From assembly GCA_031362155.1 (NCBI GenBank), contig JANLRZ010000109.1:3816-67815 (forward strand): a stretch of 64,000 nt of DNA, written 5' to 3'. This DNA is from JAENVU01 sp031362155. GTDB lineage: Bacteria > Actinomycetota > Acidimicrobiia > IMCC26256 > JAENVU01. The number at the start of each line of letters is the position of its first letter. Within the stretch, counting starts at the first letter, position 1. The notes beneath the pieces were generated by a model. It was not told the origin of the DNA. It made no database searches and saw nothing but the letters and a program-made list of their open reading frames with translations. Made by a program: the position numbers and the translations under genes. Positions 18,894-27,072 of the stretch are shown here, piece after piece.

Positions 18894-19391
18894 GTGAAAG
18901 ACATTCGGTGTCGCCCGGCCGGAGCTGAGGACTTCGCCTTTCTGGCGACGATGCTTGGTGAGGCCGCAGTCTGGCGTCCCGACAAGCCGACACCGACCGC
19001 CGACCAGGTACTCGCCGATCCGCGCTATGCGATGTACCTCGCGGGATGGCCGAGGCCAGGCGACTTTGGACTCGTCGCCGAACAGGACGGTCCGCTGGGC
19101 GCGGCTTGGTATCGGACCTACGCCGAGGGGAGCCATGGCTATGGCTTCATCACGGAGGATGTCCCGGAACTGTCGATCGCCGTCGTCGGGTCGCGTCGGC
19201 ACGAGGGGATTGGTCGGCGGCTTCTCATCGACCTCATCACGGCCGGCATCGCTCAGGGCTATCCGGCGTTGAGCCTCAGCGTCAATGCCGACAATCCGGC
19301 GCGTGGCCTGTACGAGTCGGTTGGTTTCGTGCCGGTCGAGCAGCACGGATCGTCCTGGACCATGGTGAGACGCGCCGCTCGGTCGGACTGA
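18894..19391 (+). CDS. GNAT-family N-acetyltransferase
   Basis: 165-residue acetyltransferase. The acetyl-CoA-binding motif A is visible as VVGSRRHEGIGRRLLIDL, followed by the C-terminal ADNPARGLYESVGFV strand typical of the family. The N-terminal RCRPAGAEDFAFLATMLGEA is the usual beta1-alpha1. I chose GTG at 18894, preceded by GAAGAGGG; a GTG at 18870 would add eight residues. The substrate is unknown. It follows the amidohydrolase by 39 bases and may be cotranscribed with it. Confidence 0.85.
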   Translation: MKDIRCRPAGAEDFAFLATMLGEAAVWRPDKPTPTADQVLADPRYAMYLAGWPRPGDFGLVAEQDGPLGAAWYRTYAEGSHGYGFITEDVPELSIAVVGSRRHEGIGRRLLIDLITAGIAQGYPALSLSVNADNPARGLYESVGFVPVEQHGSSWTMVRRAARSD

Positions 19392-19478
19392 GCCCAGCCG
19401 GTCTGGTGCGAAGCTCCGATGCGCGCGACGATGCTGTCGGCTCTTCCCGCCGGAGAGCACCGAGCCGAGGGGGTCGTG

Positions 19479-20162
19479 ATGATCGCGACGGTCGACATCG
19501 CTGATCTTGGTGTCCGGGGCACGCTCCGGGCGCTGCGCCAACGACCGCCAAGCTCGGCCGTCCCTGGTTTGCGATGGCTCGACACCGCAACCGCAGCTCC
19601 GCTCGCGAGCAAGCATCCTCCGGCGTTTCGGCGCGCGGTGATGATCGCGTTCTGGGACGACGAAGAGGCCGCGGCCGCCTTCGCGCGCGACCATCCGCTC
19701 GGACAACGCTTCGCCGAGAACGGCTTCCACGCCGTCCTCCGACCGTCACGCGCGTACGGCGCGTGGCCCGGTGTGCCCGACGATGTGCCCCGAGCGCGCG
19801 CGATCAGTCATGACGGTCCCGTTCTCGTCACGACGCTTGGGAAGTTGCGGATGAGCCAAGCCATTCGGTTCATGCGAGCAAGCCGTCCCGCCGAGCGTGC
19901 CGCGCTGGCCGCCGACGGATTTGTCTGGGGAACTGCGGCGACGCGTCCTGCCGGGCGACGTCCGCCGTTCATGGCCACGATCTCGTTGTGGAGTAGCGCG
20001 GAGGCCGCGGCCGCTTACGCATACGCGGATCCGGCTGGCGGCCACCCGCGTGCGGTGACCGAGCAGCGGGGCAAGGACTTCCATCACGAATCAGTGTTCA
20101 TCCGTCACGCCCCGATCTCCATCACGGGCTCGGTTCGGGGTATGCCCCCGATCAGCATGTGA
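19479..20162 (+). CDS. CrtA-like (spheroidene monooxygenase family) protein
   Basis: 227 residues resembling the spheroidene-monooxygenase-like family: a ferredoxin-like start (IATVDIADLGVRGTLRALRQ), central FWDDEEAAAAFARDHPLGQRF and LRMSQAIRFMRASRPAE, and a second half with AAYAYADPAGGHPRAV and KDFHHESVFIR. No carotenoid genes are nearby, so the CrtA name reflects family only. The ATG at 19479 has GAGGGGG five bases upstream and begins at the conserved first strand; an ATG at 19419 would add 20 residues. It may be cotranscribed with the GNAT gene. Confidence 0.72.
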   Translation: MIATVDIADLGVRGTLRALRQRPPSSAVPGLRWLDTATAAPLASKHPPAFRRAVMIAFWDDEEAAAAFARDHPLGQRFAENGFHAVLRPSRAYGAWPGVPDDVPRARAISHDGPVLVTTLGKLRMSQAIRFMRASRPAERAALAADGFVWGTAATRPAGRRPPFMATISLWSSAEAAAAYAYADPAGGHPRAVTEQRGKDFHHESVFIRHAPISITGSVRGMPPISM

Positions 20163-20221
20163 CGCGACCCGTGTCGCCACCCGGGCATCGGCGCACACTC
20201 CCAAACTTGTGAGCAGAACTG

Positions 20222-20294
20222 TGGAGCTGAGGGGACTCGAACCCCTGACCCCTTCCATGCCATGGAAGTGCTCTACCGCCTGAGCTACAGCCCC
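20222..20294 (-). tRNA. tRNA-Ala (anticodon GGC)
   Basis: A 73-base cloverleaf on the minus strand. The acceptor arm has the G3:U70 wobble pair that identifies alanine tRNA. The anticodon stem CTTCC/GGAAG encloses ATGGCAT (anticodon GGC), and the T arm is AGGGG-TTCGAGT-CCCCT. The discriminator is A. The CCA end is not encoded. Confidence 0.97.
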
Positions 20295-20367
20295 CGAAGG
20301 GAGAGTTCAAGGTAGCAGCCGACCGTTCTGAGGGACGACACGTTGCCGACGTGGTGGACTGAAGGCC

Positions 20368-20559
20368 ATGACGAGCCGAGAGTTGGCAGCTGCGGCGGCT
20401 GCGGCCCACGCCCAGGCGACCGAACGGGGCGAGTCGACGTACACCGATCCGGGAACCGGCTACGAGGTCATGACCGCAACGGCCTTGCTCGCTCGCGAGG
20501 AGTGTTGCGGAAGCGGATGTCGGCACTGCCCGTATGAACCGGACGAATCGCCACGGTGA
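20368..20559 (+). CDS. Small cysteine-rich protein (DUF5522-like)
   Basis: 63 residues with the cysteine cluster CCGSGCRHCPYEP near the C-terminus, the signature of the DUF5522 small-protein family as I remember it. The four cysteines could bind zinc or an iron-sulfur cluster; the function is unknown. The N-terminus is an alanine-rich helix. It sits between tRNA-Ala and leuS, with the leuS promoter immediately downstream. Confidence 0.75.
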   Translation: MTSRELAAAAAAAHAQATERGESTYTDPGTGYEVMTATALLAREECCGSGCRHCPYEPDESPR

Positions 20560-20585
20560 AGACCGGTGACCTGCGGTCGTCCCGG

Positions 20586-20591
20586 TAGCCT
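20586..20591 (+). promoter_or_regulatory. -10 element of leuS (leaderless)
   Basis: TAGCCT, eight bases before the ATG at 20600. Confidence 0.55.
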
Positions 20592-20599
20592 CGCCGGCG

Positions 20600-23473
20600 A
20601 TGACCGACGACACCCCCCGCCACCGGTACGACGCACGCCTGGCCAACGAGATCGAAGCTCGGTGGCAGGATCGATGGGACGCGAACCACACGTTCTGGGC
20701 CCCCAATCCGGAAGGTCTGCTCTCCGAGGGTGCGGAGCAGATCGAGGGTCGCGAGCCGATGTTCGTGCTCGACATGTTCCCGTATCCCAGTGGCGCGGGG
20801 CTCCACGTCGGTCACCCACTCGGCTACATCGGTACCGACGTGTTCGCCCGCTACCAGCGGATGAACGGCAAGAACGTCCTGCACGCCATGGGCTACGACG
20901 CGTTCGGCCTGCCGGCCGAGCAGTACGCGGTGCAGACCGGCCAGCACCCACGAGTCACGACCGAGGCCAACATCGCGACGATGCGGCGTCAGCTGCGGGC
21001 GTTGGGTCTCGGCCACGATTCGCGGCGGGGCCCGGCCACCACCGATGTCAGCTACTACCGGTGGACCCAGTGGATCTTTCTGCAGATCTTCAACAGTTGG
21101 TACGACTACGACGAGGATCGTTCCCGCCCCATTGCCGAGTTGCTCCCACTACTCGCGGCCGATCCCGAGACCGGTTGGGACGAACTCACCGAGCCGGAGC
21201 GACGAGAACTCGTCGATTCCTGCCGGTTGGCGTACCTCACCGAGGCGCCCGTCAACTGGTGCCCCGCGCTGGGAACCGTCCTGGCCAACGAGGAAGTCAC
21301 CGCCGACGGTCGGAGTGAGCGCGGCAACTTCCCGGTGTACCGGCGACCGCTGAAGCAGTGGATGCTGCGGATCACGGCCTACGCCGACCGGCTGCTCGAA
21401 GATCTGAACCTGCTCGACTGGACCGAGTCGATCAAGATCATGCAACGCAATTGGATCGGTCGCAGCACCGGTGCGACCGTCGACTTCGGTGTCGACGGTC
21501 GTGAGGAACTGATCTCGGTATTCACCACGCGCCCCGACACGCTCTTCGGTGCGACGTACATGGTGCTCGCGCCCGAACATCCACTCGTCGACGGGCTGGT
21601 GCCGCCGGAGTGGCCGGGCGCGGACATCGGCGAGAACCTGAGCGTGATCCCCGCGGCGTGGAAGGGGATCTTCGGCACCGACGTCGGGCCGGCCGAGGCG
21701 GTGCGTAAGTACCGGGAGTTCGCCGCCCAGAAGAGCGAACTGGAACGCCAGGCCGAAGGCAAGGACAAGACGGGCGTGTTTACCGGCGCGTTCGCGGTGA
21801 ACCCGGTCAACGATGCGCGCATTCCGATCTTCATCGCCGACTACGTGCTGATGGGCTACGGCACCGGTGCCATCATGGCGGTGCCCGGCCACGACGAGCG
21901 CGACTTCGAGTTCGCCCGTGAGTTCGACCTTCCGATCGAATGCGTGATCACGCCGCCCGACTCGTGGCTCACCGAGCACGAATGCGGCACGGACGCCGCC
22001 GAGTGGTCTGAAGCATTCACCGGTGACGGCGTCGCGATGAGTTCGGCGAACGCGGAGATCTCCCTCGACGGTCTCGGGGTCACCGACGCGAAGGCCACCA
22101 TCACCGACTGGCTCACCGACCAAGATCTCGGCGAGGCGACGGTCAACACCAAGCTGCGCGACTGGTTGTTCAGTCGGCAGCGGTACTGGGGTGAGCCGTT
22201 CCCGATCGTCTACGACGAACTCGACCTCCCGGTCGCGGTGCCCGACCATTTGCTCCCGGTGACCTTGCCCGAGATCATGGACTTCGAACCCGAGATCTCC
22301 GAAGCCGGCGATGCCAGCGTTCCCGCGCCGCCGCTCTCCCGCGCCGAGGGGTGGGGGACCGTCGAGCTCGACCTCGGCGCCGGGCCGAAGACCTATCGGC
22401 GCGAGCTGAACACGATGCCTCAGTGGGCGGGGTCGTGTTGGTACTACCTGCGGTACCTCGACCCGACCAACGAGGACCAGTTCGTCAGCCCCGAGGCCGA
22501 GCGGTATTGGATGGGCGACGGGCCGGGGGGCGTGGACCTCTACGTCGGCGGCGTCGAGCACGCGGTGCTCCACCTGCTCTACGCCCGGTTCTGGCACAAG
22601 GTCCTATTCGACCTGGGTCACGTGTCGACGCCCGAGCCGTTCCAACGCCTGTTCAACCAGGGGATGATTCAGGCCCCGGCCTACACGGACGACCGCGGGA
22701 TCTACGTCGAGGCCAGTTCGGTCGTGGAGCGCGACGGTCAGTTCTATGCCGGCGACGAACGCGTGCACCAGGAGTTCGGCAAGATCGGCAAGAGCCTCAA
22801 GAACATGGTGACCCCCGATGACATCTTCCGGGACTACGGGGCCGACACGCTGCGGCTCTACGAGATGTCGACCGGCCCGTTGGATGCGTCTCGTCCCTGG
22901 AGTGAACGCGACATCGTCGGCGTCTACCGGTTCCTGCAACGGCTCTGGCGCAACGTGGTCGACGAGGACACCGGCGAGTTGCGGATCTCCGAGTCCCCGG
23001 CGTCCGACGAATCCCGTCGCCTGCTGCATCGGACGATCCAAGGCGTGCGCGTCGACATGCCGACCATGGGGTTCAACACCGTTGTCGCGAAGTTGATCAC
23101 CCTGAACAATCACCTGACCCAGGTGGCGGCCGCCGGCGGCGCGCCGCGCGAGGTTGTCGAACCGATGGTGTTGATGTTGGCGCCGCTCGCGCCGCACGTG
23201 GCCGAGGAGCTGTGGTCGCGGCTCGGTCATGCCGAGACGCTCACCTACGAGGACTTCCCGGTGGCCGATCCGGCGTGGCTCGTCGACGAGACGATCGAGG
23301 TGCCGATTCAGGTCAACGGCAAGGTGCGCGGCAAGGTCGTGGTTGGCGCCGATGCCGACGACGCCGCGATCGAGGCCGCGGCCCGCACCGAGGTGGGGCC
23401 GCTGCTCGACGGGGTCACCGTCCGCAAAGTGATCGTGGTCCCGGGTCGCTTGATCAACTTCGTCGTCGGCTGA
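20600..23473 (+). CDS. leuS: Leucyl-tRNA synthetase
   Basis: Charges tRNA-Leu; class I synthetase of 957 residues. The HIGH-type motif is in PYPSGAGLHVGHP (near residue 65). The KMSKS loop reads KIGKS from residue 728 (GKIGKSLKNMVTP), a variant seen in some LeuRS. An editing (CP1) domain occupies about 230-430, with TTRPDTLFGATYMVLAPEHP as a landmark. The C-terminal anticodon-binding domain ends in VQVNGKVRGKV-like sequence (IQVNGKVRGKVVV). The start is leaderless-looking. Confidence 0.97.
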   Translation: MTDDTPRHRYDARLANEIEARWQDRWDANHTFWAPNPEGLLSEGAEQIEGREPMFVLDMFPYPSGAGLHVGHPLGYIGTDVFARYQRMNGKNVLHAMGYDAFGLPAEQYAVQTGQHPRVTTEANIATMRRQLRALGLGHDSRRGPATTDVSYYRWTQWIFLQIFNSWYDYDEDRSRPIAELLPLLAADPETGWDELTEPERRELVDSCRLAYLTEAPVNWCPALGTVLANEEVTADGRSERGNFPVYRRPLKQWMLRITAYADRLLEDLNLLDWTESIKIMQRNWIGRSTGATVDFGVDGREELISVFTTRPDTLFGATYMVLAPEHPLVDGLVPPEWPGADIGENLSVIPAAWKGIFGTDVGPAEAVRKYREFAAQKSELERQAEGKDKTGVFTGAFAVNPVNDARIPIFIADYVLMGYGTGAIMAVPGHDERDFEFAREFDLPIECVITPPDSWLTEHECGTDAAEWSEAFTGDGVAMSSANAEISLDGLGVTDAKATITDWLTDQDLGEATVNTKLRDWLFSRQRYWGEPFPIVYDELDLPVAVPDHLLPVTLPEIMDFEPEISEAGDASVPAPPLSRAEGWGTVELDLGAGPKTYRRELNTMPQWAGSCWYYLRYLDPTNEDQFVSPEAERYWMGDGPGGVDLYVGGVEHAVLHLLYARFWHKVLFDLGHVSTPEPFQRLFNQGMIQAPAYTDDRGIYVEASSVVERDGQFYAGDERVHQEFGKIGKSLKNMVTPDDIFRDYGADTLRLYEMSTGPLDASRPWSERDIVGVYRFLQRLWRNVVDEDTGELRISESPASDESRRLLHRTIQGVRVDMPTMGFNTVVAKLITLNNHLTQVAAAGGAPREVVEPMVLMLAPLAPHVAEELWSRLGHAETLTYEDFPVADPAWLVDETIEVPIQVNGKVRGKVVVGADADDAAIEAAARTEVGPLLDGVTVRKVIVVPGRLINFVVG

Positions 23474-23483
23474 CCGGGTTCGG

Positions 23484-23825
23484 GTGGTGGCGCGTCTCAC
23501 GCCCGCGGCGCGAGCGGTGCTGACCCTCGTCCCCGCCGTCGATCAGGACCGGGTACGGGTCGTGGTCGTGCCGTTCCTCACGCCGGGCGTGGCGGCGATG
23601 ACGCTGGGCCGGTTCGTATTGGTCCGTCGAGGCCAGGAACACAATCTCGGGTTGTTGGCCCACGAGCTGGTTCATGTCCAGCAATGGCGTGAACTCGGAG
23701 CGCCCCGTTTCCTGCGCCGGTACCTCGTCGACTACGTGCACGGTCGGCGGGTCGGCATGTCCCATTGGGCCGCCTACCGAGCGATCGGCCTCGAAGCCGA
23801 AGCCCGCGCCCGTTCTGGCTTCTAG
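23484..23825 (+). CDS. Small HExxH-motif protein (DUF4157-like)
   Basis: 113 residues containing LLAHELVHVQQWRELG, in which HELVH is a classic HExxH zinc site, followed by a helical region rich in Arg, Tyr and Trp. This resembles short DUF4157-type proteins. Whether it has protease activity is unknown; there is no signal peptide and the protein is short. The GTG at 23484 lies ten bases after the leuS stop, so it is probably translated from the leuS transcript. Confidence 0.68.
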   Translation: MVARLTPAARAVLTLVPAVDQDRVRVVVVPFLTPGVAAMTLGRFVLVRRGQEHNLGLLAHELVHVQQWRELGAPRFLRRYLVDYVHGRRVGMSHWAAYRAIGLEAEARARSGF

Positions 23826-23879
23826 CGAACGGGGTTCGGAGTGCTCCGGGCACCGGTCGTCCCCACCGGGGTGGTTTGG

Positions 23880-23885
23880 TAGGGT
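23880..23885 (+). promoter_or_regulatory. Possible -10 element of comEA
   Basis: TAGGGT, 55 bases before the comEA ATG. It would give a leader carrying the GGAGG site at 23931-23935, a leadered contrast to the leaderless genes around it. Confidence 0.35.
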
Positions 23886-23940
23886 ACGCGGCCTTCCCCG
23901 GTGACTTCCTCCGTTGGCCCGTGCGCGCCCGGAGGCAGTT

Positions 23941-24645
23941 ATGCAACCCATCTCGTCCTATCCACCCCGTTCGCCGGTTCGGGGGTTCGGTTCGTGGTTC
24001 GAAACCCTTCGTGACCGGTTCGCCGACCCCCGAATTCGGATCGGTGTCCTCCTCGCCATCGCCGGCATCGCCGGATACTTCTGGTACCAGGTGGGCCAGG
24101 ACCAGGCGGCCGCTGCGCTCCCAGGCGCGCCCCGGGCGGCACCGACGAGGGCTCGGCGTGATGCACCCCGGGTGACGACGACCACGGTGCCGCCGGTACT
24201 CGTCCACGTTGCCGGTGCCGTCGTCCATCCCGGATTGGTCCGGGTCGCGACGGGCGCGCGGGTGGCCGACGCCATCGACGCGGCGGGTGGTGGTCTCCCC
24301 GACGCCGACCTCGACCGGCTGAACCTCGCGGCCAAAGTGGTGGATGGGCAGCGAATCCCGGTCGCGAAGGTCGGCGACCCCGCCGCAGCCGGTGGTGGCG
24401 ACCCGACAGCAACGGGGGTCGCGGGCACCGAGACCGAGGGGAGCCCAGCCTCGGGTCCGATCAATCTCAACCTCGCGACCGCAGCCGAACTCGAGACGCT
24501 GCCGGGGATCGGGCCGAGCTTTGCTACCGCAATCCTCCGCGAGCGAGAGCGGCGCGGCGGGTTTACGAGCATCGATCAACTGCGCGACGTGCGCGGGATC
24601 GGCGAGAAGCGGTTCGCGGACCTCAAACCCCTCGTGACGGTGTGA
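23941..24645 (+). CDS. comEA: ComEA-like DNA-binding competence protein
   Basis: 234-residue membrane-anchored protein. A cytoplasmic start is followed by one transmembrane helix (about 37-52), a Pro/Ala/Thr linker, an SLBB domain (VLVHVAGAVVHPGLVRV, about 80-145), and a C-terminal helix-hairpin-helix pair (INLNLATAAELETLPGIGP and TSIDQLRDVRGIGEKRF). ComEA binds incoming double-stranded DNA outside the membrane. The ATG has GGAGG five bases upstream. Its stop overlaps the comEC start (GTGA), forming a competence operon. Confidence 0.92.
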   Translation: MQPISSYPPRSPVRGFGSWFETLRDRFADPRIRIGVLLAIAGIAGYFWYQVGQDQAAAALPGAPRAAPTRARRDAPRVTTTTVPPVLVHVAGAVVHPGLVRVATGARVADAIDAAGGGLPDADLDRLNLAAKVVDGQRIPVAKVGDPAAAGGGDPTATGVAGTETEGSPASGPINLNLATAAELETLPGIGPSFATAILRERERRGGFTSIDQLRDVRGIGEKRFADLKPLVTV

Positions 24646-26234
24646 AGGGGCCAGTCGCCCTGGTCGTCGCGCTCGCCAGCGGTGTGCTCGTCGGGGATCG
24701 GCTGGGCGCCGGATCCGCGTCCCTGCTGCTGCTCGGGGGGATGGCGGGCCTGGCCGTCGGCTTCCGGTGGCGCGGAACTGCAGTCGGCCTCACGGTCGCA
24801 ACGCTTGCGATGGTGTGCATTGGGGTCGCGATCGAACAGCGAGCGATCCACGGTCTTGAGGAGTGGCCGATGGCAAGGGAGGTGGAGGCTCGCGGCGAAG
24901 GCCAGGCGGTCCTCACGCTGGCCGAAGATCCCGATGGACCCCGCTTCCAAACCGAAGCGGTCGCAACCATGACGTCGTTCCAGGGCCGCGACGCCGGCGA
25001 TCGTCGAGTGCTGGCGATCGCGAGCGGCGAGGTCATGAGTGCGCTCGGCGTGCTCGACGCGGGGGACCGGCTCCGGGTGACGGGATCGTTGGCACCCCTG
25101 CACGGCTACTCGACACGCCTGCGGTGGCGGCATGTGGTGGCCGAGTTCCACGTCGACGACGTGATCGCGATCGCCCGACCCGACAGCCCGTGGTACCGCG
25201 TCGCGAATCACGCGCGGGAGATGGTGTTCGCCGGTAGTCGGGTGCTGCCATCGACTCCCCGCGCCCTGCTGGCAGGCTTCCTCCTTGGCGACACGCGCGC
25301 CATCCCCGACGATCTCGTCGTCGCGTTTCGCGATGCCGGTCTGAGCCACCTGCTTGCGGTGTCGGGCGCCAACGTTGCGTTTGCACTGGCGATTGCCGAG
25401 CCCGCGCTGCGGCGATTGCGCCGGGGTCCTCGGTGTGCCGTGGGGTTCGGTGTGATCCTGCTGTTCGGGACGATGACGCGCTGGGAGCCGTCGGTGTTGC
25501 GCGCCTCGGTGATGGCCGCGCTGGTCATGGTGGCGCGCGCCATCGGCCGACCGGCCGACGCGGCTCGCGTGTTGGTGCTCGCCGTCTTGGTGCTCCTGGC
25601 CGCGGATCCGTTCCTGGTGCATTCGGTCGGCTTCTTGTTGTCGTGCGGTGCGTGCGCAGGGATCGTCGTCGGTTCTCGGGCGATCACGGGCTGGCTGCGG
25701 GGCCCGGCGTGGTTCCGTGAGGCCCTCGGGGTCACGGCGGCCGCGCAGATCGGGGTCGCGCCGGTCATCCTCACGACCTTTGGCACTCTGCCGCTCGTCG
25801 CGCTGCCCGCGAATCTGCTGGCGGCGCCCTTCGTCGGCCCACTCACGGTCTGGGGGCTGATCGCCAGTGTGGTCGGATCGGTGCTGGGTCGGGGGGCGGC
25901 CCAGTGGCTCCAGTTGCCGACCCTGACGATGTTGCGCGCGGTCGAGGCGATCGCTCGGGGCGCGGCGAGGGTCCCGCTCGCGGTCGATGGCATCACCAGT
26001 CTGATCGGCCTGGTCGTCGCGGTCGTCGGGTTCGGGCTGCACCGGACGCTCACCACGTCGGGAATCCGCCTACGCTGCGCACTTCGTCCCAGATGTTGGG
26101 CCAACGACTCGGGGGAATGTCGTGGGAACTCGTGCACCGTTCGTATCCGCACGCCGTGGGCGGGCGGCACTGGTCGCCGGTCTGGTCACCGCGACGGCGC
26201 TCTTCCTGAGCGCGGGAGCGGCCGCGGCCAATGA
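24642..26234 (+). CDS. comEC: ComEC-like DNA-uptake channel, short form
   Basis: 530 residues, many of them hydrophobic. The Competence domain is recognisable by LLAGFLLGDTRAIPDDLVVAF, then FRDAGLSHLLAVSGANVAFA and LRASVMAALVMVARAIGRPA. The C-terminal metallo-beta-lactamase domain found in long ComEC proteins is absent. The last 55 or so residues (after LHRTLTT, near base 26060) look like out-of-frame translation: rich in Arg, Cys and Gly, and overlapping the next gene by 113 bases. The original stop may have been lost, or the protein ends in a non-functional tail. Translation is coupled to comEA by GTGA. Confidence 0.85.
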   Translation: MKGPVALVVALASGVLVGDRLGAGSASLLLLGGMAGLAVGFRWRGTAVGLTVATLAMVCIGVAIEQRAIHGLEEWPMAREVEARGEGQAVLTLAEDPDGPRFQTEAVATMTSFQGRDAGDRRVLAIASGEVMSALGVLDAGDRLRVTGSLAPLHGYSTRLRWRHVVAEFHVDDVIAIARPDSPWYRVANHAREMVFAGSRVLPSTPRALLAGFLLGDTRAIPDDLVVAFRDAGLSHLLAVSGANVAFALAIAEPALRRLRRGPRCAVGFGVILLFGTMTRWEPSVLRASVMAALVMVARAIGRPADAARVLVLAVLVLLAADPFLVHSVGFLLSCGACAGIVVGSRAITGWLRGPAWFREALGVTAAAQIGVAPVILTTFGTLPLVALPANLLAAPFVGPLTVWGLIASVVGSVLGRGAAQWLQLPTLTMLRAVEAIARGAARVPLAVDGITSLIGLVVAVVGFGLHRTLTTSGIRLRCALRPRCWANDSGECRGNSCTVRIRTPWAGGTGRRSGHRDGALPERGSGRGQ

Positions 26235-27030
26235 AGACGACGGGCATGCCAAGTCGTCCCCGAAGTCGACGGCCAAGGCGACAGCCAAAGCGAAGGCCAA
26301 GGCCAAAGCCAAAGCCAAGGGCATGAAGAACATGGCCGGAATGGATCACGACATGGCCGACGACAAGGGGCTCTCGCTACTGAGCAACGGCCATCACGAC
26401 ATGATCGGCACGACCGAACACAAGCTGGACCCGACCGAACGGGCCGCCCTGTCGGCGCAGGTTGCGGCGACCATCGAAGTCGCCCGGAAGTACCCGACGG
26501 TGACCGAGGTACTCGCCGCGGGCTATCAGCAGGTCGGGCCGTACATGCCCGGCATCGGCGCGCACTACATCAAGCTCGGTGGAAATGCCTTCAACCCCGA
26601 CGGCATCATGGACCCCGCCGACCTCGCCGAGCCGCTGGCGATCATCTACGACGGGACCGAACCCACCTCGGTCGTTGCCGGGTTCATGTACTACTCGATG
26701 AGCAAAGACGAGCCGTCCGGCTTTGCCGGCGCGAACGACGTGTGGCACTACCACGAAGACCTCTGCCTCAAGTACACGCCGACGGGAATCCAGACACCGT
26801 ACGGTCTCGACAAGTCGGCCACGAAGAAGGAGTGCGACGCGGCCGGCGCCAATCTGCTCAAGCAGTCGCAGTGGATGGTGCACGTGTGGTCGGTGCCCGG
26901 GTGGGAATCCCGTCAGGGTCTCTTCGGTGAAGTGAACCCGGCGCTCATGTGCCCAGACGGGACCTACTACCAGTACCCGAAGAAGGGGTGGCTCACCCAC
27001 CCGAAGAACGTGTGCAAGAGCGCGGCCTGA
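26122..27030 (+). CDS. Secreted protein with Lys-Ala repeat and His/Met-rich segment
   Basis: 302 residues. An N-terminal signal peptide (AALVAGLVTATALFLSAGAAAA) is followed by a Lys-Ala repeat (about 50-66), a Met/His/Asp segment (MKNMAGMDHDMADDKG), and a globular domain of about 200 residues. That domain contains HYIKLGGNAFNPDGIMDPAD, VWHYHEDLC near residue 210, and several cysteines. The histidine and methionine content suggests metal binding, possibly copper, but I recognise no characterised family. The GTG at 26122 has GGGGGAA just upstream and lies inside the comEC tail. Confidence 0.8.
   Translation: MGTRAPFVSARRGRAALVAGLVTATALFLSAGAAAANEDDGHAKSSPKSTAKATAKAKAKAKAKAKGMKNMAGMDHDMADDKGLSLLSNGHHDMIGTTEHKLDPTERAALSAQVAATIEVARKYPTVTEVLAAGYQQVGPYMPGIGAHYIKLGGNAFNPDGIMDPADLAEPLAIIYDGTEPTSVVAGFMYYSMSKDEPSGFAGANDVWHYHEDLCLKYTPTGIQTPYGLDKSATKKECDAAGANLLKQSQWMVHVWSVPGWESRQGLFGEVNPALMCPDGTYYQYPKKGWLTHPKNVCKSAA
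26272..26320 (+). repeat. Lys-Ala coding tandem repeat
   Basis: A six-base AAG/AAA-GCC unit encoding Lys-Ala, repeated after the signal peptide of the secreted protein. Confidence 0.8.
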
Positions 27031-27059
27031 GCGGACGGAGCCCGGCCGAGCGCCACCGG

Positions 27060-27065
27060 TAGGCT
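27060..27065 (+). promoter_or_regulatory. -10 element of holA (leaderless)
   Basis: TAGGCT, seven bases before the GTG at 27073. Confidence 0.55.
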
Positions 27066-27072
27066 CCGAACC

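Noticed and set aside
20222..20294. tRNA-Ala as an attachment site for an integrated element
   Set aside because: No duplicated tRNA end, integrase or mobility gene is seen nearby.
22781..22795. LeuRS KMSKS loop reading KIGKS as a sign of a defective enzyme
   Set aside because: KxGKS variants occur in functional LeuRS proteins, and all other domains are intact.
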